Part shown: positions 15,066 through 21,883 of the stretch, in pieces
How positions within the stretch are numbered: the stretch's first letter is position 1
Layout: each line of letters begins with the position of its first letter
Source of the DNA: a virus
Direction: 5' to 3' (one strand)
Length of the DNA stretch: 58,819 bases
IMG/VR virus record: IMGVR_UViG_3300031507_000002
Location: 1-58,819 of that record
The notes under the pieces: model-generated
What the model saw: only the letters and a program-made list of their open reading frames with translations
Told to the model about the DNA's origin: nothing
Databases searched by the model: none
Position numbers and translations under genes: made by a program

Positions 15066-16003
15066 TCGCACAACCCATAAAGCGAACTACACGCCGGTTG
15101 TGGCGCCGTGCGGATAAAGTCAGCCTGCCGTCCACCGCGAGCCGTCTGCGCCCACTTCACACGCTGATCGATGCGAAGCCGGTCAAATATCTCCGCGTCT
15201 GTCTCCGCGTCTTGCAGAGCGTCACAAAAGAATGTCGTCCACTGTCGCTTGCTCGCAAGCGACACTAGCCGTTCCCATTCGCGAATTTTGTCGATGTGCT
15301 CAGGGAAGCGGCGGCTGATCTCCAGCAACTCGTCCTTGCCGCAGTTGATGCACGGCATGCAACCGACGCGCTTCATCCCTAAGCTGTACAGCGGATTGAG
15401 CTTCAGGCCGCGCGCATGGTGTTCGGCGATCACCTGGCCGGCAGTCATGTCGACGATGGGATGAACGATGGTCCAGCCCTCGGCGGCGCGCTCCCGCGGC
15501 ACAGCGTCACGGCGGTTCTGGCTCTCATCACGCCGAATGCCGCGCCAGCTTTCCAAGTCGAACCCCTGCGCGAGCAGCTCCATCATGTAGGCGTCCAGCG
15601 GCCCGCGCTTCAACTCCTGGGTGCAGAACTGGGCCATCCGCGAAGGAAAGCGCCCTTTCCATAAGCAAAGGTCGAGAAACGGCACACCGGTTGGATGTAG
15701 GACGCCCAGTGCGCGCTGCACGATGTCATCGGGCACGCCCTTTGATGGCCACACGGTTTCGACATAGATGCGTTTGCGCGCTATGTGCTGGGCGAAGTCG
15801 GCCTTGACCGTAGCGATTTCACCGAAAAACGTGCGCAGGTATGCAAGGTGCTGGTAGACGAGTTCGTGCTCGTTGCCGGTATCAGCGAACACGAAGCGGC
15901 AGTTGTCGATGCCGAGTGCGTCCACGGCTCGTGCGGCCGTGATGCCGCTGTCCTTGCCGGTGGACATTGAGACGACAGCGAGAGTTTTACGCGCCGTCGT
16001 CAT
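15062..16003 (-). CDS. PAPS reductase / PP-loop family protein
   Basis: A 313-residue protein with the PP-loop SMSTGKDSG at 12-20. A Rossmann-like core follows (CRFVFADTGNEHELVYQHL, VETVWPSKG), and a four-cysteine stretch contains VGCMPCINCGKDEL. Phage members of the phosphoadenylyl-sulfate reductase family activate a substrate with ATP. Roles proposed for the family include sulphur metabolism, DNA phosphorothioation (DndC-type) and nucleobase modification. No Dnd neighbour is visible here, so the substrate cannot be stated. It is early, next to the CII-like gene, which suggests a function soon after infection. Confidence 0.7.
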   Translation of the reverse strand: MTTARKTLAVVSMSTGKDSGITAARAVDALGIDNCRFVFADTGNEHELVYQHLAYLRTFFGEIATVKADFAQHIARKRIYVETVWPSKGVPDDIVQRALGVLHPTGVPFLDLCLWKGRFPSRMAQFCTQELKRGPLDAYMMELLAQGFDLESWRGIRRDESQNRRDAVPRERAAEGWTIVHPIVDMTAGQVIAEHHARGLKLNPLYSLGMKRVGCMPCINCGKDELLEISRRFPEHIDKIREWERLVSLASKRQWTTFFCDALQDAETDAEIFDRLRIDQRVKWAQTARGGRQADFIRTAPQPACSSLYGLCE

Positions 16004-16419
16004 CGCGCCCTCCCCTCGCCCAACTCAAACTCCTTCAGGTCTTCAAGCGCATCACGCAGATCGCGCGCTGTCTGCTGCTGCTGATTCAGATGGGCCTCAG
16101 CACGTTCGAGCAATCGCTCAACCTTTGTGCGCGGCTCAACGCGAACGAACTGACCTTTGGCGGTGCGCGCGGCAAGTTGCACGACGTTGAAGGCGCCGAC
16201 GCGTGCGGCGTGACCAATCAGCGCGAACAGTTCGTCCGCGCCGAGCTCCTGGTCGTGCGATGCACTCATGCACGCGCGAAGTCTGGATTGCGCCGTGTCA
16301 GCCGGTTTGTTCGGCCACAGCAGCGCCGCGACCTTCTTCACTCCACCCAACGCCTGCACGTCCGCGCCGATCGCGTCGTACTCGTTGTCGGGAATAAGTA
16401 AAGAATCCTGGGTGTTCAT
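16000..16419 (-). CDS. CII-like phage regulatory protein
   Basis: The start at ATG 16419 gives 139 residues. Residues 20-85 (ADVQALGGVKKVAALLWPNK, then DELFALIGHAARVGAFNVV) resemble the HTH and following helices of CII-type phage regulators. The C-terminal part is a glutamine-rich coiled coil (LLERAEAHLNQQQQTARDL). CII-like proteins activate repressor and integrase promoters in the lysis-lysogeny decision. The location, first after the Cro-like gene, agrees. Sequence support alone is moderate. Confidence 0.55.
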   Translation of the reverse strand: MNTQDSLLIPDNEYDAIGADVQALGGVKKVAALLWPNKPADTAQSRLRACMSASHDQELGADELFALIGHAARVGAFNVVQLAARTAKGQFVRVEPRTKVERLLERAEAHLNQQQQTARDLRDALEDLKEFELGEGRAR

Positions 16420-16846
16420 GGGCGCGTTCACACTCGTTCTAATCTGCGAATGCGTGTGAATGGGCGCCGCAGCACACTGCCTGCACCCCGAAATACCCTG
16501 GAAAACAAGCCAAATGCGCGCATCGCCCGCGTCACCGACGAAAGACCCAATCCCGTGCCCGAACCCGCTGATGCACTGCGCCAAAAAGTCGGTAGCTCCA
16601 GCGCCTGAATACGCACACGACGCAGCGTCGACGAATATTGTGAGACGTGCGTCACAGTTCTGGCACGCACGTGAGGGACTTGCGCGCGCGTTGTCGCTTC
16701 TGCGGACTGAGCGGTGGACGTCGGGAAAGTCGTCAAGGTTTTCGACTCCCATTGCCCGGCGCGCGGTGCATTGCAATTGCAGTGCGTGTGTGCAGACTGC
16801 CGGCGCACGAAGAACAACAGCGGGAGGGGTTTGTCATGAAACCACG
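16420..16846. other. 427-base region between Cro-like and CII-like genes, no secure gene
   Basis: Open frames exist on both strands but none has a convincing start, composition or overlap with its neighbours. In lambda the equivalent interval is short and holds nutR, tR1 and the CII-activated promoter pRE. A 10-base palindrome TGCAATTGCA and short inverted repeats near 16770-16785 were noted. I could not identify a boxA/boxB pair or a U-tract terminator. Confidence 0.4.
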
Positions 16847-17086
16847 TCAGGCGCGTTTGAGACTTGCCGCCCTCAATGGCGCCACGCTATCCAAGGGGTA
16901 CAGATCGGGGCGCAACTCGGACCGAGATACGCCGGACAATTCTTCCAGTGGAATCACGCGCTCCGCCGGCACTCCGCCGCGCCGCCACTTATCAACAGCC
17001 TGTGGAGAAATGCCCAGCGACTTCGCGACGGCGCCAAGGCCACCGGAAGCCTTGATGGCTCGATCAACTGCGGGATTAAGGTCCAT
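16847..17086 (-). CDS. Cro/YdaS-like antirepressor
   Basis: A 79-residue protein of the YdaS/Cro type: MDLNPAVDRAIKASGGLGAV, then AKSLGISPQAVDKWRRGGVP as the helix-turn-helix (19-40), and VIPLEELSGVSRSEL as the typical dimer strand. It is divergent from the CI-like gene across three operator copies, the lambda cro/cI arrangement. It would repress the early promoters and start the lytic path. No Shine-Dalgarno is evident, and the best -10 element lies only seven bases before the ATG, so a leaderless message is possible. Confidence 0.75.
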   Translation of the reverse strand: MDLNPAVDRAIKASGGLGAVAKSLGISPQAVDKWRRGGVPAERVIPLEELSGVSRSELRPDLYPLDSVAPLRAASLKRA

Positions 17087-17095
17087 GCAATGTAG

Positions 17096-17157
17096 TCAAC
17101 CACAGGTTGAGAGAACGGTCAACCTACGGTTAGTGGCGGGTCTCAACCTAGGGTTTC
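17096..17157. promoter_or_regulatory. OR-like operator cluster (three sites) between cro and cI
   Basis: Three 15-base sites of the form TCAACC-N3-GGTTGA: 17096-17110 (perfect palindrome), 17119-17133 (ends GGTTAG) and 17143-17157 (ends GGTTTC). Their starts are 23 and 24 bases apart, about two helical turns. On the minus strand a TTGACC hexamer within the middle site can serve as the -35 of the Cro promoter. The sites lie exactly between divergent Cro-like and CI-like genes, so they are almost certainly the repressor operators. Confidence 0.8.
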
Positions 17158-17168
17158 ATCCTTCGCAG

Positions 17169-17501
17169 ATGAGCCCACTCGGAAAAATCATCCTTCGGGA
17201 ACTCAAGCGCCTGGGTCAGCCACAGTCGTGGCTAGCAGAGCAAACCGGCGTAAGCGAAAACGCCGTGTCCAAATGGATTGCGACCGGAAAGATAAGCCGC
17301 ATCAACGCCATGAAGGCATCTCCGCTTATTGGCGTCAGTCTCGATCAATTACTCAATCCGTCTGCAATCGAAGATCCGGACGAGGAATGGGAAAAGCTTT
17401 CGCCGCTGCTAAAGACCAAGCTCATCTCCATTGTCCGCGACATACAAAGCGCGTATGCCGTGGGGTCGCCTTCGAGGCAGCCGAAGGGCAAGTCCCGGTA
17501 G
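17169..17501 (+). CDS. CI-like repressor (XRE HTH, short form)
   Basis: A 110-residue protein with an N-terminal XRE/lambda-repressor helix-turn-helix: RELKRLGQPQSWLAEQTGVS, then ENAVSKWIATG (10-45). The rest is a short helical tail (EWEKLSPLLKTKLISIVRDI). It has no peptidase S24 domain, so it would not be cleaved by RecA as classical CI is. Induction would need another route, such as an antirepressor. It is the only rightward gene at the operator cluster and the prime candidate for the maintenance repressor acting at both operator groups. Confidence 0.7.
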   Translation: MSPLGKIILRELKRLGQPQSWLAEQTGVSENAVSKWIATGKISRINAMKASPLIGVSLDQLLNPSAIEDPDEEWEKLSPLLKTKLISIVRDIQSAYAVGSPSRQPKGKSR

Positions 17502-17537
17502 AGGTCGGTCACGTAGCGCACAGCGAGCAATCAGCCA

Positions 17538-18053
17538 ATGAAGTCCGTACTCAAGTGGATCGGCATCATGGCCGGCGCGATGGTTGTGGCCGCCGCTAGT
17601 GCTTTCGATTTCAAGGGGATTGAAGTCGGGGGAATCGCAAGCTTCGATGAGATATCGGAAAAGCTCGGCACTCGATGCAGCCGCAGCATCCCCAATCGTT
17701 GCATGGCATCGATCACGCTCGCGGATATCCCTGGATTCCTGATGCTCGATCGGTCCGATGACGGCATCGTCGAAATGATAACGATCAGCTTCGATGCGGA
17801 GCACTTTACGGAGATCGAGTCCGTCTCTCTCAAGAAGTTCGGCGATCCGCAGAAAAAGACCAGTCATCCCGTACAGAACAGGATGGGCGCAGTCTTCACG
17901 AACGTGAGTTACACATGGGAAGATCGCAAGGGAAATTCCGTGCTGCTGCAGAAATATGGCAACACGATAGATAAATCGTACTTGGGCTATATAAGCAGCC
18001 GTGCGGTTGATCGCCGTATCGAAGAGCAGAAAAAGAAGCCAGCCGATTTCTAG
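17538..18053 (+). CDS. Exported protein, possible lysogenic conversion gene
   Basis: A 171-residue protein with a signal peptide (MKSVLKWIGIMAGAMVVAAASAF, cleavage after ASA). The mature part has SFDEISEKLGTRCSRS, a second cysteine in IPNRCMAS, and regular strands (VEMITISFDAEHFTEIESVSL). The layout recalls small periplasmic proteins of unknown function. It lies directly behind the repressor gene between the two operator clusters, the zone expressed in lysogens (rex-like position), so it may change the host envelope or exclude other phages. Confidence 0.55.
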   Translation: MKSVLKWIGIMAGAMVVAAASAFDFKGIEVGGIASFDEISEKLGTRCSRSIPNRCMASITLADIPGFLMLDRSDDGIVEMITISFDAEHFTEIESVSLKKFGDPQKKTSHPVQNRMGAVFTNVSYTWEDRKGNSVLLQKYGNTIDKSYLGYISSRAVDRRIEEQKKKPADF

Positions 18054-18079
18054 GCGTCGGTCGCTGCCCTTCTCCCCAG

Positions 18080-18442
18080 ATGAAATCAAGCCTCTTCTGT
18101 TTCAACATCCTGGCGGCGCCAGCGCCCAAGACGGAGGTGGCGAAAACCATTGCTGGCGCTTACGTCAATGTCTGGGTCGTCGCAAAGACTATGGACGATG
18201 CGGAGATACTGGCGCGGGATCACCTTCTATCCCAGTCATGGCTCGTAACTCAGGTGGAAATTCGCTTCGAGCCAAATCCCGCGCAGCTTGCTGTGTTGGG
18301 GCCCATCGAAACGGCGAGCTACCGCAAAGCACAGCGCCAGGGCATCTCCGCAATATTTCAAGCGTGGCCTCATCGACCTGAGGATGTTGATGGGATCGAG
18401 ATTTGCGCGTTGCCACCTGTCACTCCAACGTCACAGCACTGA
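18080..18442 (+). CDS. Unknown protein in the immunity interval
   Basis: A 120-residue protein (MKSSLFCFNILAAPAPKTEV...). It contains YVNVWVVAKTMDDAEILARDHLLSQSW, suggesting a small alpha/beta fold, and an acidic/proline-rich C-terminus. No clear signal peptide or transmembrane helix is seen. It follows the exported-protein gene and precedes the second operator group. Co-expression with the repressor is inferred; function unknown. Confidence 0.5.
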   Translation: MKSSLFCFNILAAPAPKTEVAKTIAGAYVNVWVVAKTMDDAEILARDHLLSQSWLVTQVEIRFEPNPAQLAVLGPIETASYRKAQRQGISAIFQAWPHRPEDVDGIEICALPPVTPTSQH

Positions 18443-18543
18443 CGAGTTGATTCTCCTGACTGCCTGAATACGAGCGGGCAGTCCCCGCGCCGTTGCGCTC
18501 CTGATCTCCCATGCCCCTTCCCCGGCTGACCCCAGCCCCTAAC

Positions 18544-18561
18544 GCGGCCAATCGGGGCCGC
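18544..18561 (+). terminator. Possible hairpin after the repressor transcript
   Basis: GCGGCC and GGCCGC form a perfect 6-bp stem with a 6-base loop just after the immunity genes and just before the second operator group. No U-tract follows, so it is at best a weak or Rho-assisted stop. Confidence 0.35.
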
Positions 18562-18593
18562 GGGGTGCAAATTACGCTTCTGTGAATAAAGTC

Positions 18594-18634
18594 TCAACCT
18601 GGGGTTGACTGCTGAATTCAACCTGTGGTTTACT
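18594..18634 (+). promoter_or_regulatory. OL-like operators with rightward early promoter
   Basis: Two further operator copies lie at 18594-18608 (perfect TCAACC-TGG-GGTTGA) and 18618-18632 (TCAACC-TGT-GGTTTA), 24 bases apart. They overlap a rightward promoter: -35 TTGACT at 18605-18610, an 18-base spacer, and -10 TTTACT at 18629-18634. Repressor bound here would block both hexamers. This promoter would drive the long rightward early operon, up to integrase, as lambda pL does on its own side. Confidence 0.75.
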
Positions 18635-18730
18635 TTCTCATCGACGCACAGATGGGAGACGGACATGACCCTCGGGAGGCAGGCAACCAGCAACCAGCAA
18701 CGCGCCACAGGCGCGCGCTGCTGGCCGGCG

Positions 18731-19204
18731 TCAGGCGACCGCTCGCATGAAGCGCTCCATGCGGTTCTCCGGTCGCACCCAATCCTCGTGTCCGTTCGAC
18801 CGCACGTTGTCGTTGAACGCGACGAGGCTCAACGACGTGATGAGGTTATCCGAACGCCCCTGAATACCGAGTCGGATTGCATCGAAGTCCGCAAGGTTCA
18901 TGGCGTCCAAGCGCGCGAGCAGGTCGACGTATTCCTTTCGCAGCAGCTCATGCTTCACGGCTTTCTCGGTGAAGTTGCAAACGACGTCGAGCGTCCCGCA
19001 CAGCGCCACAAGAATCGCCGCTGCGGTCACGCCGCCGGGCACCTGCTGCAAGGCACTGGTCACTGCCGCGGTGCCGGCCGCAACGGTCACAAGAGCCAGG
19101 AGCGTGCGGACGCGCCGATAGATGCAGCGGTGAAGCAAGTGCAGTTGCGCCGCGTAGCTGGCATCGAGACACGCCTCGTGCTTTGTTCGTGGAATATCGT
19201 CCAT
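18731..19204 (-). CDS. Two-helix membrane protein (SLATT-like), opposite to the early operon
   Basis: The start at ATG 19204 has a strong AGGAG seven bases upstream and gives 157 residues. After a basic N-terminus, two hydrophobic stretches occur (LLALVTVAAGTAAVTSAL and AAILVALCGTLDVVC), then a helical, charged tail with LRKEYVDLLARLDAMN. This resembles SLATT-type or superinfection-exclusion-type proteins. It is read leftward, against the rightward early transcript from 18.6 kb, so it may be silenced during lytic growth and expressed in the lysogen. Exclusion function is inferred. Confidence 0.6.
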   Translation of the reverse strand: MDDIPRTKHEACLDASYAAQLHLLHRCIYRRVRTLLALVTVAAGTAAVTSALQQVPGGVTAAAILVALCGTLDVVCNFTEKAVKHELLRKEYVDLLARLDAMNLADFDAIRLGIQGRSDNLITSLSLVAFNDNVRSNGHEDWVRPENRMERFMRAVA

Positions 19205-19214
19205 ACGGTAACTC

Positions 19215-19319
19215 CTATTTCGGTTTCGGCTTCTGGTCCGGTGGCACGTGTCGGAAGGGTGGCACGTCGCTCTTGCGCTCACCTTGATCGCCGGGCTTCG
19301 GACGTGGTTTCTCGCTCAT
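19215..19319 (-). CDS. Possible 34-residue proline/lysine-rich peptide
   Basis: ATG 19319 to TAG 19215 encodes MSEKPRPKPGDQGERK and a further Pro-rich half ending DQKPKPK. It lies 10 bases before the membrane-protein start, on the same strand. Composition and position make it plausible, but such a short basic frame can arise by chance. Confidence 0.3.
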   Translation of the reverse strand: MSEKPRPKPGDQGERKSDVPPFRHVPPDQKPKPK

Positions 19320-19330
19320 GGGCGGCTCCT

Positions 19331-19759
19331 GTGTTTGGGTTTTTCGCTGGAAACTCGCAAGGCCAGCTTATCACCGGGGCCGCCCGCCCTCTCCGCGCCC
19401 GGCTGCTGCTCGCCACCGCCCTCGCTCTGTCCCTCTCCGGTTGCGCGCTCACCCCGGAGTCGCACCGCACCGAACTCGCCTGGCAGTCCGCCAACCTGGT
19501 TGACGGCTTCCAGACATCGCAGTACGCGCACAACGACTGCCAGGAAGTCGGCACGTGGAAGGCCATCACCGGGCCCGAGCCGACCGTCGAACGCACCGCC
19601 CTCGCCGCCGGTATCAACGCGGTGCTGCACTACTCGATCACGTATGCACTGGATCGCTACGACGCGCCGCGCGGACTGAAGCGTGCGTGGGCGTGGACGA
19701 CGATTGGGCTGACGGCCGGTCAGGTTGTGCATAACGCACGGCTCGGGTGCGCACGATGA
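19331..19759 (+). CDS. Small lipoprotein, first gene of the early-right operon
   Basis: I prefer the GTG at 19331; the upstream part of the frame lies opposite the membrane-protein gene and is not credible. The product has an Arg-rich start, a hydrophobic LLLATALALSLSG and a lipobox LSGC near residue 38. The mature part (about 105 residues) contains WQSANLVDGFQTSQ and AAGINAVLHYSITYALDR. Phages use such lipoproteins for superinfection exclusion or spanin roles; the early position favours the former. Start and role are uncertain. Confidence 0.55.
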   Translation: MFGFFAGNSQGQLITGAARPLRARLLLATALALSLSGCALTPESHRTELAWQSANLVDGFQTSQYAHNDCQEVGTWKAITGPEPTVERTALAAGINAVLHYSITYALDRYDAPRGLKRAWAWTTIGLTAGQVVHNARLGCAR

Positions 19760-20082
19760 GCGCACACACGCCAGGAGAGTGGGAAGCGGAGCATCACCGC
19801 TCTGAGCCGCTGCCAGACCCCGGTTACTGGGTAATCATCGGCCTCGTGATGCCGGACACCCTCGGCGCGGTCGGGGACACGCTGAATCGTCATCACTGCA
19901 TTACGCCCGAGGAAGACGAGGCCAACGCCCGCCTGTTCGCCGCTGCGCCCAAGTTGCTCGCCGTGGTGCGGAAGTGCGAAGCGATGTTGACGCGACAGAA
20001 GTGGCGCGCGGACGGAGATGATCCGGAGGCGGTACTTCTGCGCGAGGCCCGCGCCGTCATCGCTCAGGCGGTGCCAGCATGA
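19756..20082 (+). CDS. Common phage early protein, unknown
   Basis: A 108-residue protein that begins MSAHTPGEWEAEHHRS and contains DEANARLFAAAPKLLAVVRK, a signature shared by many short phage proteins of unknown function. The ATG overlaps the lipoprotein stop. Acidic, soluble, no membrane segment. It is the first of a chain of tightly overlapped small genes. Confidence 0.6.
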   Translation: MSAHTPGEWEAEHHRSEPLPDPGYWVIIGLVMPDTLGAVGDTLNRHHCITPEEDEANARLFAAAPKLLAVVRKCEAMLTRQKWRADGDDPEAVLLREARAVIAQAVPA

Positions 20083-20312
20083 GCGCACCAACATGCCAAG
20101 CCTTCTTGTCCGCGAGGCGCGCCGTTGCACGAAAGAACAACGAGCCGACCGATCGGGGTTGCGCCGTGCTGGATCAGGGCCTCGGCTGCTACGCCGTCGA
20201 ATCCTACGAAGGCAAGATCGTTTGGGAGGGTAAAGCGCACTGCAAGTACTGCGCTCGCGCCGAAGCGATCGGCGGCATGGCCGATGAGACGGCCACAACG
20301 GTGCCGGCATGA
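20079..20312 (+). CDS. Small cysteine-containing protein, unknown
   Basis: A 77-residue protein with five cysteines, including GCAVLDQGLGCY and HCKYCARAEA, which could hold a metal ion. Start and stop both overlap neighbours by four bases. The family is not recognised. Confidence 0.5.
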   Translation: MSAPTCQAFLSARRAVARKNNEPTDRGCAVLDQGLGCYAVESYEGKIVWEGKAHCKYCARAEAIGGMADETATTVPA

Positions 20313-20449
20313 TCCGCATCGACTACGCCCGCCGCTCCACCGACCGCCGCCCGGTATCCGTGCTTCGCCGCGCGATCGTCGGCGCTCTTTTCACGGTCGC
20401 GATCATCGCACTCGAATGGCAATGGATCGTCGCAGGCGGCGCGCAATGA
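20309..20449 (+). CDS. 46-residue single-pass membrane protein
   Basis: ATG 20309 overlaps the previous stop. After an Arg-rich start (MIRIDYARRSTDRRPV), one hydrophobic helix AIVGALFTVAIIALEW spans the membrane. The stop overlaps the next ATG. It is too small for known domains and is supported by the overlaps and helix. Confidence 0.5.
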   Translation: MIRIDYARRSTDRRPVSVLRRAIVGALFTVAIIALEWQWIVAGGAQ

Positions 20450-20532
20450 AAACCGTGCTGTCCATCGCCGTCATCCTGCTCATCGTCGGCATCGTGCTGG
20501 CGTTCGCCGACGCGCTCGGGTGGCTGTCATGA
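20446..20532 (+). CDS. 28-residue membrane peptide
   Basis: The frame MKTVLSIAVILLIVGIVLAF plus eight residues is almost entirely one membrane helix. Start and stop overlap the flanking genes by four bases each. It could be a holin-like or membrane-stress peptide, but this is speculative. Confidence 0.45.
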   Translation: MKTVLSIAVILLIVGIVLAFADALGWLS

Positions 20533-20669
20533 GCGCACGCCTCATCAATCGACGTGGCCGATTCATGTTCGTGTTCCTCGACTCGAAGGGACACGGCTTG
20601 CCGATTATCCCGACGCCGCGCGCCTGGCGCCGCTACACGTTTCGCCCGCCGCAGGTGGCCAAGTCATGA
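20529..20669 (+). CDS. 46-residue basic protein, unknown
   Basis: MSARLINRRGRFMFVFLDSK is followed by a Pro/Arg-rich end (AWRRYTFRPPQVAKS). Four-base overlaps on both sides support translation. A small, basic, possibly nucleic-acid-associated protein; function unknown. Confidence 0.45.
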   Translation: MSARLINRRGRFMFVFLDSKGHGLPIIPTPRAWRRYTFRPPQVAKS

Positions 20670-20767
20670 AGCATTTTCTGCATTGCTTGCACGTCCACTA
20701 TCGCCTGTTCCGCCTGCGCGCCTGGCAGTGGGATCGCGACTATGGCCTTGAGGATCGCGCGTGGTGA
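20666..20767 (+). CDS. 33-residue protein, unknown
   Basis: MKHFLHCLHVHYRLFRLRAW and 13 further residues, rich in His, Arg and aromatic residues. It overlaps both neighbours and bridges them in the coupled series. Support comes only from this fit. Confidence 0.4.
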   Translation: MKHFLHCLHVHYRLFRLRAWQWDRDYGLEDRAW

Positions 20768-21090
20768 ACACCAACACCGACGACCTCTACGCCCGCCGCG
20801 CCGAGCGCTACTTCGACCTGCAGCGCGTCGATGACGATGAGCAGACGAGCCGATTGTTCGGCGATCTGTCGCCGGTCGAGCAGACGCTCGCCGTTGCAGA
20901 GTTCGTGCGCAAGTTCGGCCTGCAACATCTGACCGACGCGCTGACCGATCTCACCGAGGAATCGCTGCTGCAGGGCTACGAGCTCGGCGATGGTGCGATG
21001 GGTTCGCTGGTGCGTCGCTGCATCACGCAGGCGTTGGAGCCGGCGATTGATCGGGCAGTTGGCGACGGCCGGTTCGAATTGGAAGGCTGA
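20764..21090 (+). CDS. Acidic early protein, unknown
   Basis: A GTG at 20764 (or 20761) begins this 108-residue acidic protein, MNTNTDDLYARRAERYFDLQ. Helical segments include VEQTLAVAEFVRKFGLQHLTDAL. It lies in the series of small early genes. A host-takeover role is a general possibility; nothing specific can be shown. Confidence 0.5.
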   Translation: MNTNTDDLYARRAERYFDLQRVDDDEQTSRLFGDLSPVEQTLAVAEFVRKFGLQHLTDALTDLTEESLLQGYELGDGAMGSLVRRCITQALEPAIDRAVGDGRFELEG

Positions 21091-21102
21091 CAGGAGAAGA
21101 CA

Positions 21103-21390
21103 TTGGCACGCTCACACACGAAGAAGGGCCCAGGCCGCACGCACGGTCAATGCACGCTGATCGTCGATCCGACGGATGGCAAGCACCTGGGCGTGCGTGC
21201 TCCGGTTCGGCGGCATGCGATGGCTGCCTTCGGTGGGAATTGGCAGGGGCAAGAATACTTGAGCTACCGCGAGCACGACATGCTTACGAGACTCACCGAT
21301 TCGCGATGGATGGAAGGACCGAACCGCGTGACGGATGGCCCGATGAATCGGCGCGCGGCAATGGCGCACATCAAGAGCCTGCGCCGCTAG
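21103..21390 (+). CDS. Early protein with TTG start, unknown
   Basis: TTG at 21103 is preceded by AGGAG with an optimal spacer and gives 95 residues (MARSHTKKGPGRTHGQCTLI...). The protein is basic with a short core (HAMAAFGGNWQGQEYLSY). The rare start codon is credible because of the strong Shine-Dalgarno. Function unknown. Confidence 0.5.
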   Translation: MARSHTKKGPGRTHGQCTLIVDPTDGKHLGVRAPVRRHAMAAFGGNWQGQEYLSYREHDMLTRLTDSRWMEGPNRVTDGPMNRRAAMAHIKSLRR

Positions 21391-21419
21391 TCCAGTTCAC
21401 TGATAGTCAGAAAGCCCAC

Positions 21420-21671
21420 ATGCAAACGATCTTCAAGTATCCGATGGAGCTACACGACCGCTCTCTGGCTCTGCCTCGCGGCGCAGTTATCCGGCGATTC
21501 GCGATGCAACACGGTCTGCCGACTGTGTGGGCAGAGGTGGACTCGAATGCGCCAACCACCACGCGCCGCATGCATATATTCGGCACCGGACATTCGCTAC
21601 CCGAAGGTGCGATCTACATCGACTCCTGTGAGGACGGTGCGTTCGTGTGGCACTTGTTCGAGACGTTCTGA
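21420..21671 (+). CDS. Small beta-rich phage protein (DUF7352-like)
   Basis: An 83-residue protein: MQTIFKYPMELHDRSLALPRG, AMQHGLPTVWAEVD, RRMHIFGTGHSLP and a closing FVWHLFETF. The F.W.L-type pattern is shared by many short phage proteins of a DUF family (I believe DUF7352) whose function is unknown. It is soluble and compact. Confidence 0.6.
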   Translation: MQTIFKYPMELHDRSLALPRGAVIRRFAMQHGLPTVWAEVDSNAPTTTRRMHIFGTGHSLPEGAIYIDSCEDGAFVWHLFETF

Positions 21672-21682
21672 CCGCATAGCCC

Positions 21683-21883
21683 GTGAACACCATCCAATCC
21701 GCCATCGACCAAGCCCTCGCGCAGCACGGCGCCATGCGCGAGGTCTTGCGCGAGCAGATCGACCCGGTCGCCATCGCGATGTCGTGCGCCGACCGCGCTG
21801 CCGTGTGTTCGCAGGAACAGGCCGGCATTGCCGCCTGCCTGCTGCTCGCTGCTGAATCCATTCGGAGGTTGACCGAGTCATGA
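21683..21883 (+). CDS. Small helical protein, unknown
   Basis: A GTG start yields 66 residues, MNTIQSAIDQALAQHGAMRE, then a helical segment with GIAACLLLAAESIRRL. No membrane span or motif is clear. The stop overlaps the next ATG. Confidence 0.45.
   Translation: MNTIQSAIDQALAQHGAMREVLREQIDPVAIAMSCADRAAVCSQEQAGIAACLLLAAESIRRLTES

Noticed and set aside
16428-16817. Leftward frame of 129 codons between the Cro-like and CII-like genes
   Set aside because: Arg/Ser/Thr-rich low-information sequence, no Shine-Dalgarno, no overlap with neighbours; competing frames are equally open.
18605-19330. Rightward upstream extension of the lipoprotein frame
   Set aside because: It is antisense to the membrane-protein gene, which has a strong Shine-Dalgarno and typical helices; the extension has no family features. 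Only the part from about 19331 is kept.
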